DNA of 64,000 nucleotides from Arenibacter antarcticus (GCF_041320605.1 NZ_CP166679.1:3024001-3088000), one strand, 5' to 3'; positions 46,149 to 56,185 are shown, counted from the first letter of the stretch. Notes: generated by a model from the sequence alone, not told the origin. Program-made: numbers and translations.

Positions 46149-47324
46149 TTAATTTTTCTCTAAGATTATCGCAGACGCACCACCACCTCCATTACAAATG
46201 GCCGCAGCTCCTATTTTTCCGTTATTTTGTTCCAAAACACTCAGTAAGGTTATGATGATCCTGGCGCCGGAGCAGCCAAGGGGGTGTCCTAGCGATACTG
46301 CTCCGCCGTTGATGTTCACATTCTTATCGGTAAGTCCCAATATCTTCATGTTTGCAAGTCCAACCACAGAAAAAGCTTCGTTAAATTCAAAGAAATCTAT
46401 ATCTTTTAAGGTAATGCCTGCTTTTGTTATTGCCTTTGGAAGTGCTTTTGCGGGTGCGGTGGTGAACCAATTTGGTTCGTGTGCGGCATCAGCATAGGCT
46501 TTAATGGTAGCCAAGGGCGTTATCCCCAATTCTTTTGCTTTATCCGCACTCATCAACACCAAGGCTGCAGCACCATCGTTAATCGTGGAGGCATTGGCAG
46601 CGGTAACCGTTCCGTCTTTTGAAAAGGCGGGTCGTAATTCCGGTATTTTATCTAGTTTAACGTTTTTGTATTCTTCATCTTCGGTCACAAGAAGTGGTTC
46701 ACCTCTTCTTTGGGGTACTTCTACGGGAACTACTTCATTGGCGAATTTTCCATTTGCCCAAGCAGCTGCTGATCTTTGGTAAGATTGTATGGCAAAATTG
46801 TCTTGGTCTTCCCGGCTAAATTTATATTCCGTAGCACATGCATCTGCACAGGTACCCATTGCCTGTTGGTCATAAGCATCTACCAAGCCATCCTTTTGTA
46901 GTCCGTCAATTAGACTGGATGGACCAAATTTATGTCCGGTTCTCAAATAAACATAATGTGGGATAAGGCTCATGTTTTCCAAACCGCCAGCTACAATAAT
47001 AGAACTGTCTCCTAGGGCTATGGATTGGGCTGCTTGCATAACAGCTTTCATTCCTGATGCGCATACTTTATTTATTGTAGTGCAGGGTACCGTATCTGGA
47101 ATACCTGCAAATATTGCGGCTTGTCTGGCCGGTGCCTGACCGTTGCCAGCCTGGACAACGTTGCCCATAAGTACCTCATCTACCAAAGAGGGGTCTAGCT
47201 TAATTTTGTCTAGAGCACCTTTTATGGCAACTGCTCCAAGTCTTGGAGCTGGTATAGTGGATAATGCCCCCATAAAACTTCCGATCGGGGTTCTGGCCAT
47301 AGAAACAATCACAACATCTTTCAT
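46149..47324 (-). CDS. Acetyl-CoA C-acetyltransferase (thiolase)
   Basis: This 391-residue enzyme condenses or splits acyl-CoA units. The nucleophile is in NKVCASGMKAVMQAAQ near residue 88, the conserved NEAFSVVG near 340, and the second catalytic blocks GGAVSLGHPLGCSGAR near 371 and CNGGGGASAII at the end. The length fits AtoB/biosynthetic thiolases. It probably serves short-chain fatty acid or ketone metabolism; which one is not shown. It is upstream of and co-oriented with the NlpC/P60 gene. Confidence 0.94.
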   Translation of the reverse strand: MKDVVIVSMARTPIGSFMGALSTIPAPRLGAVAIKGALDKIKLDPSLVDEVLMGNVVQAGNGQAPARQAAIFAGIPDTVPCTTINKVCASGMKAVMQAAQSIALGDSSIIVAGGLENMSLIPHYVYLRTGHKFGPSSLIDGLQKDGLVDAYDQQAMGTCADACATEYKFSREDQDNFAIQSYQRSAAAWANGKFANEVVPVEVPQRRGEPLLVTEDEEYKNVKLDKIPELRPAFSKDGTVTAANASTINDGAAALVLMSADKAKELGITPLATIKAYADAAHEPNWFTTAPAKALPKAITKAGITLKDIDFFEFNEAFSVVGLANMKILGLTDKNVNINGGAVSLGHPLGCSGARIIITLLSVLEQNNGKIGAAAICNGGGGASAIILEKN

Positions 47325-47561
47325 TGAATTCAGCTTTTCCTGTTATATGCGAAATTAATAAAATTATGTGCAACGAGATGGGCATACATGCATTTATCCT
47401 AATTTTTATGATTTATAGGGTATAGCGGAATTTGGAGATCCGTTTAATGTACACCTTTTGAGTTACAATGCGATGTGTAATCCCAATTCCAAATGGAGTA
47501 ATCCTAGTATAGTCTAGTTTTTAGTTTATATTTTCTATTTTTGACGATATATACTTTTTGT

Positions 47562-49610
47562 ATGCGCAATTTTCTAGACCGGCTTTATAAAAACCAATCT
47601 CTGGTTTATAAGTACTTTCTTTATTTTTTTGCTGTTTTTGTTATCGTGTTTTTTTTTCCTCGTGGGGGTAAATTTAAGTACGAGTTCCAAAAAGGAAAGC
47701 CATGGCAATATGATAACTTTTATGCACCCTTTGATTTTTCGATTAATAAGAGCGAAGCTGATATTAATAGTCAAAAGGAAAAGATTAAGTCGAGTAGAAT
47801 TGACTACTATAATTTCGATACTGAAATTGCAAAGGAGGTAGATAGTACTATTCAAGTAGGCATTACCCAGGTTTTTGATATCACAGATTTTTCTAAAAAT
47901 CAAATAAACAGATTCCATAAGGTTGCAGCGGAAATAGTAGAAGAGTTGTACACTAATGGGATTATTTCCAAAGTGGGGCGTCCTGGGAATAAGAATAGCC
48001 TTTATTTAATAAAGAACAATGAAGCAAAAAAATTAAAGTTCAACGCTGTTTATAAGTTATCTGATCTAAGCCAAGTAGTGGAGATTATCTTGGCTAAAAA
48101 TAGGTTGTCTGAATACGAACCCGAATTCCAGCAACTATTTTTTAATGCGGTAAAACCTAACCTAAGTTTTGATGAAGATCTTTCCAACACGGAGTTGGAG
48201 GCTGAATTTTCCAAGATTTCCTATACCCTGGGGAATGTAGATGAGGGAAAACTGATCATAGCCAAAGGAGAGCCAGTGGATGAGGAGGATTTAAGGGTGT
48301 TGGAATCCCTTAAAAATGAATACGAATCCAAATCTTGGGGAAAAAACAATCAGTACTATGTATTGTTCGGATATACCGTTTTGGTTGCCATGGTGTTGAC
48401 CATGCTGTTCTTGTTCTTGAAAAGGTATCGTCAGGAGGTTTTTCGAGACAATACCAAGATAACATTTATCGTGTCTAACGTACTGTTGATGGTTATTGTG
48501 ACCACTATTGTGGTTAAATACAATGAAGAGTTGGTTTTTGTAGTGCCCTTGTGCATTATGCCATTGATCCTAAAGACCTTTTTTGATGCAAGATTGGGGC
48601 TATTTGTACATGTACTTACTGTTTTAATCCTAGGGTTTGTGGTACCCAATAGTTTCGAATATATATTTCTACAGACCTTAGCGGGTATTGTGACTATTTT
48701 ATCGGTATCTGAATTGTACAAAAGGGCCAATTTGTTTATTTCCGTTGGTCAAATTACCCTGATCTATATTATAGGGTATTTTGCCTTCCATATGATCCAT
48801 GAGGGTAATATGGATGATATACAATGGATGACATTCGGATTTTTCTTATTAAACGGAATGATTACCTTGTTTGTACAGCCGTTGATATACATATATGAAA
48901 AGATATTTGGATTAGTCTCAGATGTATCCTTGTTGGAATTATCGGATACTAATTCCAAATTGCTAAAGGAATTGTCCAATAGGGCACCGGGGACTTTTCA
49001 CCATTCGCTACAGGTTGCTAATTTGGCGGAAGCTGCGGCTAATGAAATAGGGGCAAACGCTATGTTGGTACGAGTAGGGGCCCTCTATCATGATATTGGT
49101 AAGATGAACAATCCCACCTTTTTTACGGAAAACCAGATTTCCAATGTTAATCCTCACGACGATTTGGAGCCAATAGAATCTAGTAGGATCATAATTGATC
49201 ATGTTATTCAAGGAATTGAGATTGCACGTAAAAATAAACTCCCTGATCGGGTAATCGATTTTATACGAACCCACCACGGGACCTCTCTGGTATATTATTT
49301 TTACAAAAAACAAAAAGCTTTGGGGGGAAAGGTGGATGAAGCGGAATTTAGATATCCAGGGCCCATTCCCTTTTCTAAGGAAACCGCAATTTTAATGATG
49401 TCCGATTCTGTAGAAGCGGCATCCAAGAGTCTTAAGGAGCCCACATTTTTAGTTATAGATGAATTTGTGGAAAGAATCATTAACGGACAGATTAAGGAGA
49501 ATCAATTTTTGAATGCGAATATTACGTTTAAGGAGATAGAAATCATAAAGAAAATACTGAAACAGAAGCTTGTAAATATCTATCACTTAAGGGTTGAATA
49601 TCCCGAGTAA
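47562..49610 (+). CDS. pgpH: PgpH-like 7TM-HD phosphodiesterase (c-di-AMP)
   Basis: This membrane protein of about 682 residues has an N-terminal helix (residues 16-34), a large extracytoplasmic 7TMR-HDED domain (about 35-265), seven membrane helices (about 270-470) and a cytoplasmic HD domain. The HD motif is seen in TFHHSLQVANLAEAAANE and GALYHDIGKMNNPTFF, with further histidines in IRTHHGTSLVYYFY. PgpH hydrolyses cyclic di-AMP; the match is by architecture and motifs. The ATG at 47562 is chosen over the TTG at 47541. tRNA genes follow after about 95 bases. Confidence 0.88.
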   Translation: MRNFLDRLYKNQSLVYKYFLYFFAVFVIVFFFPRGGKFKYEFQKGKPWQYDNFYAPFDFSINKSEADINSQKEKIKSSRIDYYNFDTEIAKEVDSTIQVGITQVFDITDFSKNQINRFHKVAAEIVEELYTNGIISKVGRPGNKNSLYLIKNNEAKKLKFNAVYKLSDLSQVVEIILAKNRLSEYEPEFQQLFFNAVKPNLSFDEDLSNTELEAEFSKISYTLGNVDEGKLIIAKGEPVDEEDLRVLESLKNEYESKSWGKNNQYYVLFGYTVLVAMVLTMLFLFLKRYRQEVFRDNTKITFIVSNVLLMVIVTTIVVKYNEELVFVVPLCIMPLILKTFFDARLGLFVHVLTVLILGFVVPNSFEYIFLQTLAGIVTILSVSELYKRANLFISVGQITLIYIIGYFAFHMIHEGNMDDIQWMTFGFFLLNGMITLFVQPLIYIYEKIFGLVSDVSLLELSDTNSKLLKELSNRAPGTFHHSLQVANLAEAAANEIGANAMLVRVGALYHDIGKMNNPTFFTENQISNVNPHDDLEPIESSRIIIDHVIQGIEIARKNKLPDRVIDFIRTHHGTSLVYYFYKKQKALGGKVDEAEFRYPGPIPFSKETAILMMSDSVEAASKSLKEPTFLVIDEFVERIINGQIKENQFLNANITFKEIEIIKKILKQKLVNIYHLRVEYPE

Positions 49611-49705
49611 ATAATATCTGAAAAAACATTGTGAAATAGTTGTTTAGTTCTAAATGAACTACTACATTTGCAACCGCATTTTGATGCATGATCTTGAAGA
49701 TTATT

Positions 49706-49789
49706 GGAGAGGTGCCGGAGTGGTAACGGAGCAGATTGCTAATCTGTCGACGGGTAACTGTCGCCAGGGTTCGAGTCCCTGTCTCTCCG
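49706..49789 (+). tRNA. tRNA-Ser (anticodon GCT)
   Basis: The sequence folds as a class II tRNA of about 84 bases: acceptor GGAGAGG with TCTCTCC, a long variable arm (CGACGGGTAACTGTCG) and the T arm CAGGGTTCGAGTCCCTG. The anticodon loop TTGCTAA gives GCT (AGC/AGT codons). CCA is not encoded. A T run follows and serves as terminator. Confidence 0.95.
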
Positions 49790-49823
49790 CTTTTTTTTAA
49801 GCAATTATAATGGGTAACCATTT

Positions 49824-49898
49824 CGGGGTGTAGCGTAGCCCGGTTATCGCGCCTGCTTTGGGAGCAGGAGGTCGCAGGTTCGAATCCTGCCACCCCGA
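49824..49898 (+). tRNA. tRNA-Pro (anticodon TGG)
   Basis: A class I tRNA of about 75 bases with acceptor CGGGGTG/CACCCCG, anticodon stem CCTGC/GCAGG around TTTGGGA (anticodon TGG) and T arm GCAGGTTCGAATCCTGC. CCA is not encoded. Its 3' end faces the integrase gene, a common attachment site arrangement. Confidence 0.95.
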
Positions 49899-49923
49899 CT
49901 TAACTATTTTATATAGTTGCATG

Positions 49924-49956
49924 ACGTTGCAAATCACCTGATTTGCAACGTTTTAT
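49924..49956 (+). terminator. Hairpin terminator after tRNA-Pro
   Basis: A 13-bp stem ACGTTGCAAATCA / TGATTTGCAACGT with a two-base top is followed by TTTTATG. It lies between the tRNA genes and the integrase. Confidence 0.75.
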
Positions 49957-50124
49957 GTTTTTAGGGGTATCAAATGAAACCTCTTGAAACCACATAAAAA
50001 CACCACACTGGTGTCCAAATCGGGAATTGGTTTCCATCGTATTTTTTGTACATTGAAGTAGCTTTTGAAGGTATTTGACCCTGTGTTTTTTACCATTCTA
50101 TGTATTAATTTAAAGCTATGTAAC

Positions 50125-51381
50125 ATGTTAGAAAACAGCAGATTATCGGTCGTATTCATTACCAGGAAACTCGAAAGGGAAACTGAAAACCTAAAGCTCT
50201 ATGCGCGTATCACCGTAGATGGGAAAAGAGCCGAATTTAGCTTAAATCGGGAATTGAAATCCTCTTTATGGGACAATAAAAGCAAAAGAGGCAAGGGATT
50301 TTCCAAGTATGTCATCTCTGTAAACAAATATTTAGACCAAGTTTTTACGGGACTACATGAAGCGCATCGGCAATTATTGCAAGAAGATGTTGACATTACT
50401 TCGGCCGGAATAAAGGCTCGGTATTTAGGCGAAGATGAAAAAGGGAAGACTCTACTCGATTTGATAACCTATCACAATACTGCTATGCTCACCGTACTTA
50501 GAAAAGGTACGATGAAAAATTATTATAGTACTGAACGCTGCATTAAAGAATTTTTGAAAGAGGAAAAGAATGTTGAAGACATACCCCTTAAAAAATTGAA
50601 CTATGGTTTTATTGTTGATTTTGAGCAATACATTAGAAAGTACAAACCTGCTACAAGAATGGGCTGTGCCAACAACGGAACCATGAAACACATGGAACGA
50701 CTAAAAAAGATATCAAGGTTGGCGGTAAAATTGGAATGGTTGGAAAAAGACCCATTTATAAATTTCAAACTGCGATTTGAAAAAACCGAGCGACAGTTCT
50801 TAACGGAACGAGAACTGCAACTTATTGAAGAAACTACGTTTAAAGTATCAAGTACACAACATATTAAAGACTTGTTCATTTTTGCCTGTTATACTGGGCT
50901 GTCCTTTATAGATGTACAGGAATTGAAAGCTGACCATTTGGTAAAAGGTATGGACGGAAACCATTGGCTCTACACCAAACGGGCGAAGACCGATGAACCT
51001 TTAAAGATTCCCCTGTTGCCAAAAGCTAAGGAAATTATAGACAAGTATAAGGAAGAGCCTTATTTAATTGAAAAGGGTCGATTGCTACCAATGTATAGCA
51101 ACCCCATGATTAACCGGACTTTAAAGGATATTGCCAAAGCCTGTGGTATTCCTAAAAAGATAACCTTTCATGTGGCACGACATACCTTCGCAACTGCGAT
51201 TACACTTTCAAATGGGGTGCCTATTGAAACCGTATCAAAGCTTTTAGGGCATACCAAGCTTTCGACTACGCAAATTTATGCTAGGGTAGTTGAAAAGAAA
51301 GTAGGGGAGGATATGCAGAATTTGATGCAGACACTAAATCTTCGGTCAAAAAAGTCCCAAGACCTAGATAGCAGTCTATAA
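50125..51381 (+). CDS. Tyrosine recombinase / integrase, IntDOT-like
   Basis: This protein of about 418 residues is a site-specific recombinase of the Bacteroidota type. An N-terminal arm-binding domain (ARITVDGKRAEFSLNRELKS) and a core-binding domain precede the catalytic domain with CYTGLSFIDVQEL, FHVARHTFATAIT and LLGHTKLSTTQIYARV (the last holds the catalytic Tyr). The first box normally has Arg after TGL; Ser replaces it here, as described for IntDOT of CTnDOT. The start is taken at ATG 50125 (MLENSRLSVVF). It directly follows two tRNA genes, so it probably integrates at tRNA-Pro, and precedes the CRISPR array. Confidence 0.9.
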   Translation: MLENSRLSVVFITRKLERETENLKLYARITVDGKRAEFSLNRELKSSLWDNKSKRGKGFSKYVISVNKYLDQVFTGLHEAHRQLLQEDVDITSAGIKARYLGEDEKGKTLLDLITYHNTAMLTVLRKGTMKNYYSTERCIKEFLKEEKNVEDIPLKKLNYGFIVDFEQYIRKYKPATRMGCANNGTMKHMERLKKISRLAVKLEWLEKDPFINFKLRFEKTERQFLTERELQLIEETTFKVSSTQHIKDLFIFACYTGLSFIDVQELKADHLVKGMDGNHWLYTKRAKTDEPLKIPLLPKAKEIIDKYKEEPYLIEKGRLLPMYSNPMINRTLKDIAKACGIPKKITFHVARHTFATAITLSNGVPIETVSKLLGHTKLSTTQIYARVVEKKVGEDMQNLMQTLNLRSKKSQDLDSSL

Positions 51382-51473
51382 GCAGTTCTTAACAAATTTA
51401 GATATTAAACCTAGTTTCTAATTGGATAAGTAATTAAGGGACAAGCTCCATGGAAAGGGAGAAATCTACTATA

Positions 51474-53939
51474 GTTTCAATTCCTGAATGGGTCGATTAA
51501 AAGGTAAAAGATTGGCAAAGCGATACGCTCCTCAATCCGTTTCAATTCCTAAATGGGTCGATTAAAAGTAGTGTGGTACGGAACGGATGTATCCAAAGTG
51601 TAGTTTCAATTCCTAAATGGGTCGATTAAAAGTAAATTCGGCGGTGGCCTTCACCTGGGCGTTGTTCAGTTTCAATTCCTAAATGGGTCGATTAAAAGTA
51701 AAGACAAATTCATCTTATGTGTTCCGCATCAAAAAGTTTCAATTCCTAAATGGGTCGATTAAAAGGTAGGATTTCTAAAAGACCACCACACATACCACTG
51801 AGTTTCAATTCCTAAATGGGTCGATTAAAAGGTAAGAGATTAACTTATTTAATCCCGTGTTTGCTCTGTTTCAATTCCTAAATGGGTCGATTAAAAGTGC
51901 AGAACTGGAAGATAACCACGAATTTATTGACGCGTTTCAATTCCTAAATGGGTCGATTAAAAGATGGTTGAGTTATGCAGGAGTAGGAGCAGTTCCTATG
52001 TTTCAATTCCTAAATGGGTCGATTAAAAGCACCCCGATGTCAATAGAGAGCTTTTGTTTGTTTGCGTTTCAATTCCTAAATGGGTCGATTAAAAGGATAT
52101 ACGCCTCACTTTGTACCGTAATCCCTCTAATGTTTCAATTCCTAAATGGGTCGATTAAAAGGAATGCCGAAATCAACTCTCACACCTGTTCCTGTATGTT
52201 TCAATTCCTAAATGGGTCGATTAAAAGCTCTTCTAAAAATAGGTTTTGAAGGATGCTACTAATGTTTCAATTCCTAAATGGGTCGATTAAAAGTAAAGAA
52301 AAGGCTTTGGATGCTTGTCCTTTTTTTGAGTTTCAATTCCTAAATGGGTCGATTAAAAGTGGTTGCAATCCGTAGTTGCGTAACTATATGTAATAGTTTC
52401 AATTCCTAAATGGGTCGATTAAAAGACTGCGCCTCTTCTAACTCTATAGTCTTATTAATCATGTTTCAATTCCTAAATGGGTCGATTAAAAGCGAATGGA
52501 ACGATACAATCGAAGCCCTGCAAATTAAGTTTCAATTCCTAAATGGGTCGATTAAAAGAATAAAGATGCAGCTAAATCTTTGAAGCAATTAAAGTTTCAA
52601 TTCCTAAATGGGTCGATTAAAAGGCTTTTGAAGGCAATAACGAAATTGTTCTTACTCCGTTTCAATTCCTAAATGGGTCGATTAAAAGTTTACCAGCTAC
52701 TCTCGATTCATTGCAGCCTATCCAGTTTCAATTCCTAAATGGGTCGATTAAAAGAATGGATGCAGCGGTCGAAGCTTTAAGGGCGTTCGAGTTTCAATTC
52801 CTAAATGGGTCGATTAAAAGTACAACAGCTTCAAAAATGTCTCCTACTTGAACATCGTTTCAATTCCTAAATGGGTCGATTAAAAGTAGTGTCATTGGAC
52901 CATAATTCAAAGACCTCTTCCGTTTCAATTCCTAAATGGGTCGATTAAAAGACCCTACTAAATTCCATCATTGTATTGGATGCGCCGTTTCAATTCCTAA
53001 ATGGGTCGATTAAAAGGAACAGCTTTTTGAACAGCTGGACGGATATAAGCTATGTTTCAATTCCTAAATGGGTCGATTAAAAGTATAAATGCTATTCAGA
53101 GAGCTATCCTTTCCATTCCGTTTCAATTCCTAAATGGGTCGATTAAAAGATGCTTCTGTAGTCAGAATTGCAGGTTACCTAATGCTGTTTCAATTCCTAA
53201 ATGGGTCGATTAAAAGAATAAACCTGGTTGGATAAATCTTGCTAGACCTTCGTTTCAATTCCTAAATGGGTCGATTAAAAGATTATCAGGTGTTCCGCTA
53301 GAAGTTACACTAGCTTCGTTTCAATTCCTAAATGGGTCGATTAAAAGTACATGTCAAGAATAGACTGTATATTGTTTTTATGGTTTCAATTCCTAAATGG
53401 GTCGATTAAAAGTGGACACGCATTGAGCGCAACAACATCGGTATCTCAGTTTCAATTCCTAAATGGGTCGATTAAAAGTTGGATTGCTGGAATATTTCCC
53501 CTTTGTTAGTTTAGTTTCAATTCCTAAATGGGTCGATTAAAAGTACAATGTTCCGTTGCGCGGCCAATTTCGATAAATAGTTTCAATTCCTAAATGGGTC
53601 GATTAAAAGAAGCTCGGCCGTAGGTGTAGAGGCCTGAAAGATCAAGTTTCAATTCCTAAATGGGTCGATTAAAAGTCCACTTGTGTAAGCTTGCATAACT
53701 GCCTCAGCACTGTTTCAATTCCTAAATGGGTCGATTAAAAGTTTTAACCATAGATTAAAACATAAAAAAAACAACCAGTTTCAATTCCTAAATGGGTCGA
53801 TTAAAAGATAGCACCAGTAGTCCAGGTAAAAAGAAGATAGAGAGTTTCAATTCCTAAATGGGTCGATTAAAAGTTTTGATGCTGATGGTGATATTGACGA
53901 GCCTACATAGTTTCAATTCCTAAATGGGTCGATTAAAAG
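51474..53939 (-). CRISPR. CRISPR array, 38 repeats and 37 spacers, type I-B
   Basis: The array has 38 copies of a 30-base repeat that begins GTTTCAATTCC and ends GTCGATTAAAAG on the plus strand. Spacers are 34-37 bases, 24 of them exactly 36. Read on the minus strand the repeat ends GGAATTGAAAC, so crRNAs would carry an ATTGAAAC handle, usual for type I-B. The first repeat (51474-51503) has A to G at position 13 and the other 37 are identical, so the old end is on the left and the newest spacer (53874-53909) is next to the leader at 53940. Transcription on the minus strand is thus supported twice. The array lies between the integrase and cas2. Confidence 0.98.
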
Positions 53940-54144
53940 CCGTCGATTTTATAAAATCAACAGCTTGGTTCTTAAGTGTTTGAAATTACCTACAGGGTAA
54001 ATATAAGACAAAAAAAGCGTCAACTACTAATGATATAATTTACCTTGGGGTTCGACAACTTGGCAACGTCTTGTTTTTTAGGTTATTAAGTATCAAAATG
54101 TCAAAGAACCTAATTTTTTTGGCTTGTTTTTCTTTGATGGACGC
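53940..54144 (-). promoter_or_regulatory. CRISPR leader
   Basis: About 205 AT-rich bases lie between the leader-end repeat and the cas2 stop. Five bases from the last repeat is a perfect 14-bp palindrome GATTTTATAAAATC (53945-53958). On the minus strand a TTGAC (near 54030) followed 15 bases later by TATATTTA resembles a Bacteroidota promoter with one mismatch. The leader should carry the array promoter and the signals that direct Cas1-Cas2 to the first repeat. Confidence 0.7.
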
Positions 54145-54408
54145 TTATATTAGATTGTCAAGTTCGTTCTTTTCCTTGCCGATGACCACTTTTTCGAGCC
54201 AACTTTCCTGTCGACTCTTAAAGATAATCAAACTATCTGTTTCTTCGTCCATGATCAATTTAGCGGACGCTAACAGTTCCTTTAGTTTTACCTCTGTAAT
54301 CTCGCCTTCAAAAACGCTGTTCTGTATCCAGTTCACGTATTGGCGGCACAATTTCAACATTTTGACCACCCTTCGTTTGTCCATATCATAAACTAAAATC
54401 ACATACAT
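54145..54408 (-). CDS. cas2: CRISPR-associated endoribonuclease Cas2
   Basis: This 87-residue protein has the Cas2 ferredoxin-like fold, opening with YVILVYDMDKRRVVKMLKL, where the Asp of VYDM is the metal ligand, followed by WIQNSVFEGEIT and a C-terminal IIFKSRQESWLEKVVIG. Cas2 bridges two Cas1 dimers for spacer capture. The start is at 54408 (MYVILVYD), one base after the cas1 stop; a longer frame to 54456 overlaps cas1 and is unlikely. It is the last gene of the operon, next to the leader. Confidence 0.96.
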   Translation of the reverse strand: MYVILVYDMDKRRVVKMLKLCRQYVNWIQNSVFEGEITEVKLKELLASAKLIMDEETDSLIIFKSRQESWLEKVVIGKEKNELDNLI

Positions 54409-54409
54409 C

Positions 54410-55414
54410 CTACCACCAAGTTTTAAAGGGTTTGTATTCTTGCATGCCCATGACATGCTTTACCAGTTTATAACATTCCAGCCTAACAAGCCTTTTGTAG
54501 CTTACGCTCTGATCCAAGGTACGGTGCTTAATGGTCTCGTTGAGTTTTTCGTCCCAGGCGCGCATAACAGTCTTTCTGCCCGATTCCTTTAAAAGGCAAC
54601 TGTTCAATTTTTGGTCGAAATCGCCTTTTTGGACCATTTTTTTGTTCAGCAACGAAAAAATCAGCCGATCTGCCAATAGTGGCTTGAACACTTCCGCTAG
54701 ATCCAAGGCCAACGAATACCTACGAAACCCAGGTTCGTGCAAAAAACTTAAGGTCGGGTTTAATTGTGTGTGATATATTTGGTCTAAACAGGCCGTATAG
54801 CAGATCATGTTCACGAAAGATATCATGGCATTTACCTCGTTGTTGGGCGGTTGTTTGGTACGGTTGTTCATCTCAAAATCGTTGATGATTGTGCCAAACC
54901 CGCTGTAATAGGCCGAACGGATATTTCCCTCGATGCCCATTAGTTCGTCTATGGCCTGAGTATCGGCTATCAATTTTGAAAGTTGTTCTATTTGAAGGAT
55001 TTGCTTTGAAAGATCCTTGTCGCGCTTTGAGTAGTACTTGAGGTTTTTGAGCATGTTGAACGATGCCCCTTCAATAAATTGTCGGGCAATGATCATTCTT
55101 TTTTTTTGTGAACTGTAATGTTCCACTTGGTTAACGATGACCTTGCCGCTCAACAGATAGTCCTTGGGCATAAAACTGCCAGTATAATGTTCATAATAAT
55201 CAAAGAAGTGTACTCCAATCTGGTTTTTTCCCAAAAAATTGTACAGGGCACTATTGGTATCCAAACTTCCAAAACAGTATAGGTTCTTGACACCCTCGAC
55301 AGGAAGGTATTTTGGTTTTCCGTCAACCCCGTCTTCGTTTACTGGTACAAATTTGAGGGTATTGTCCTTACGGCTCAATCTGCCGGGGTTAAAAAGGTAA
55401 TATGATTTTTTCAT
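54410..55414 (-). CDS. cas1: CRISPR-associated endonuclease Cas1 (type I-B)
   Basis: This 334-residue integrase inserts new spacers at the leader end. The metal-binding residues are E162 in [13 protein letters not shown]226 in [11 protein letters not shown] and E241 in [10 protein letters not shown]. The N-terminal beta domain ([16 protein letters not shown]) and the alpha domain are of normal length. It is 81 bases after cas4 and nearly adjacent to cas2, forming the adaptation module. Confidence 0.97.
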   Translation of the reverse strand: MKKSYYLFNPGRLSRKDNTLKFVPVNEDGVDGKPKYLPVEGVKNLYCFGSLDTNSALYNFLGKNQIGVHFFDYYEHYTGSFMPKDYLLSGKVIVNQVEHYSSQKKRMIIARQFIEGASFNMLKNLKYYSKRDKDLSKQILQIEQLSKLIADTQAIDELMGIEGNIRSAYYSGFGTIINDFEMNNRTKQPPNNEVNAMISFVNMICYTACLDQIYHTQLNPTLSFLHEPGFRRYSLALDLAEVFKPLLADRLIFSLLNKKMVQKGDFDQKLNSCLLKESGRKTVMRAWDEKLNETIKHRTLDQSVSYKRLVRLECYKLVKHVMGMQEYKPFKTWW

Positions 55415-55495
55415 AAAGTCTGGTGTTGAAAATTAGACCATAGTTGCTCTACACCCATAACAATTCCGATATCTTTTGATTTTGGGCCCAAATGA

Positions 55496-56029
55496 TTATT
55501 CGATTTCATCGATATAGCACAGTTCATAATATGAACATTTTTTACAGATTTTGGCATTGATCGTGGGCGGACATTCTTTTTGCCCGATCAACCGTTTGAT
55601 CTTTAGGACGGATTCCGCTAAAAAGTCGCGATCAGTTTCGGAAAGCAAAACTTCGGATGTCTTACGCAACCTTGGGTATTCTATCTTTCCGCTAGCGCCT
55701 TCCACACCGTTTAGCTCCAAGAGCCAGATATAGAATTTTACCTGCCAATTATGTGCCTCTTCAACGGACTTGCCCCGCTTGGTCTCGTGGATCACCTTTT
55801 CCTTAGCATCGTAGAAATCTATTTTACCCGTTAAGACGGTACCGTTAAGTTCGGCGGAAAGTTCTATTTCGGAATACTTGTCCGCCCGCTGTGGATAACT
55901 CGTTTCGTGGAGGAGCTTGCCGTCGTATACTATTTCCGAAGTATGTTCCATATTGATTCCATTGGCATGCAGCCAACATTCGCGAGGGCATACTGTATAT
56001 AGATTTATGAGGGTTGCGTTTACTTTCAA
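55496..56029 (-). CDS. cas4: CRISPR-associated exonuclease Cas4
   Basis: This 177-residue RecB-family nuclease processes prespacers and helps select the PAM. The nuclease motif is GKIDFYDAKEKVIHETKRG (D71, E82, K84) with Q96 in NWQVKFY. Four cysteines for a 4Fe-4S cluster are C14 (TVCPRECW) and C162, C165, C171 (CKKCSYYELC). The start codon is TTG at 56029; no ATG lies close upstream. A gap of 195 bases holding two palindromes separates it from cas3, so cas4-cas1-cas2 may be regulated apart from the effector genes. Confidence 0.95.
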   Translation of the reverse strand: MKVNATLINLYTVCPRECWLHANGINMEHTSEIVYDGKLLHETSYPQRADKYSEIELSAELNGTVLTGKIDFYDAKEKVIHETKRGKSVEEAHNWQVKFYIWLLELNGVEGASGKIEYPRLRKTSEVLLSETDRDFLAESVLKIKRLIGQKECPPTINAKICKKCSYYELCYIDEIE

Positions 56030-56125
56030 TTTACCAAGATATTATCTAGAATTTGCTTTTTGTCTTCTTCTATCGACACTTTTATTATATTTTTGTCTTG
56101 TCCAAAAGACACTTTTTAGCCTTTT

Positions 56126-56175
56126 TTGCACATCTAGATGTGCAATTTTGATTATTTATTACACATTCGAATGTG
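56126..56175. promoter_or_regulatory. Paired palindromes upstream of cas4 (candidate operator)
   Basis: Two perfect palindromes lie in the cas3-cas4 gap: TTGCACATCTAGATGTGCAA at 56126-56145 and CACATTCGAATGTG at 56162-56175. They share the half-site CACAT/ATGTG around different four-base centres. Their centres are 33 bp apart, about three helical turns, so a dimeric regulator could bind both on one face of the DNA. Neither is followed by a T run of terminator length on the cas strand. Confidence 0.65.
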
Positions 56176-56185
56176 CAAAATGGAT

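Noticed and set aside
51857-52249. An open frame of 130 codons repeating FQFLNGSIK
   Set aside because: It runs through CRISPR repeats; the 66-base repeat-plus-spacer period is a multiple of three, so the frame stays open by chance.
56126-56175. The cas3-cas4 palindromes as Rho-independent terminators of cas3
   Set aside because: On the cas strand they are followed by A-rich, not T-rich, sequence and have no spacer loop beyond four bases.
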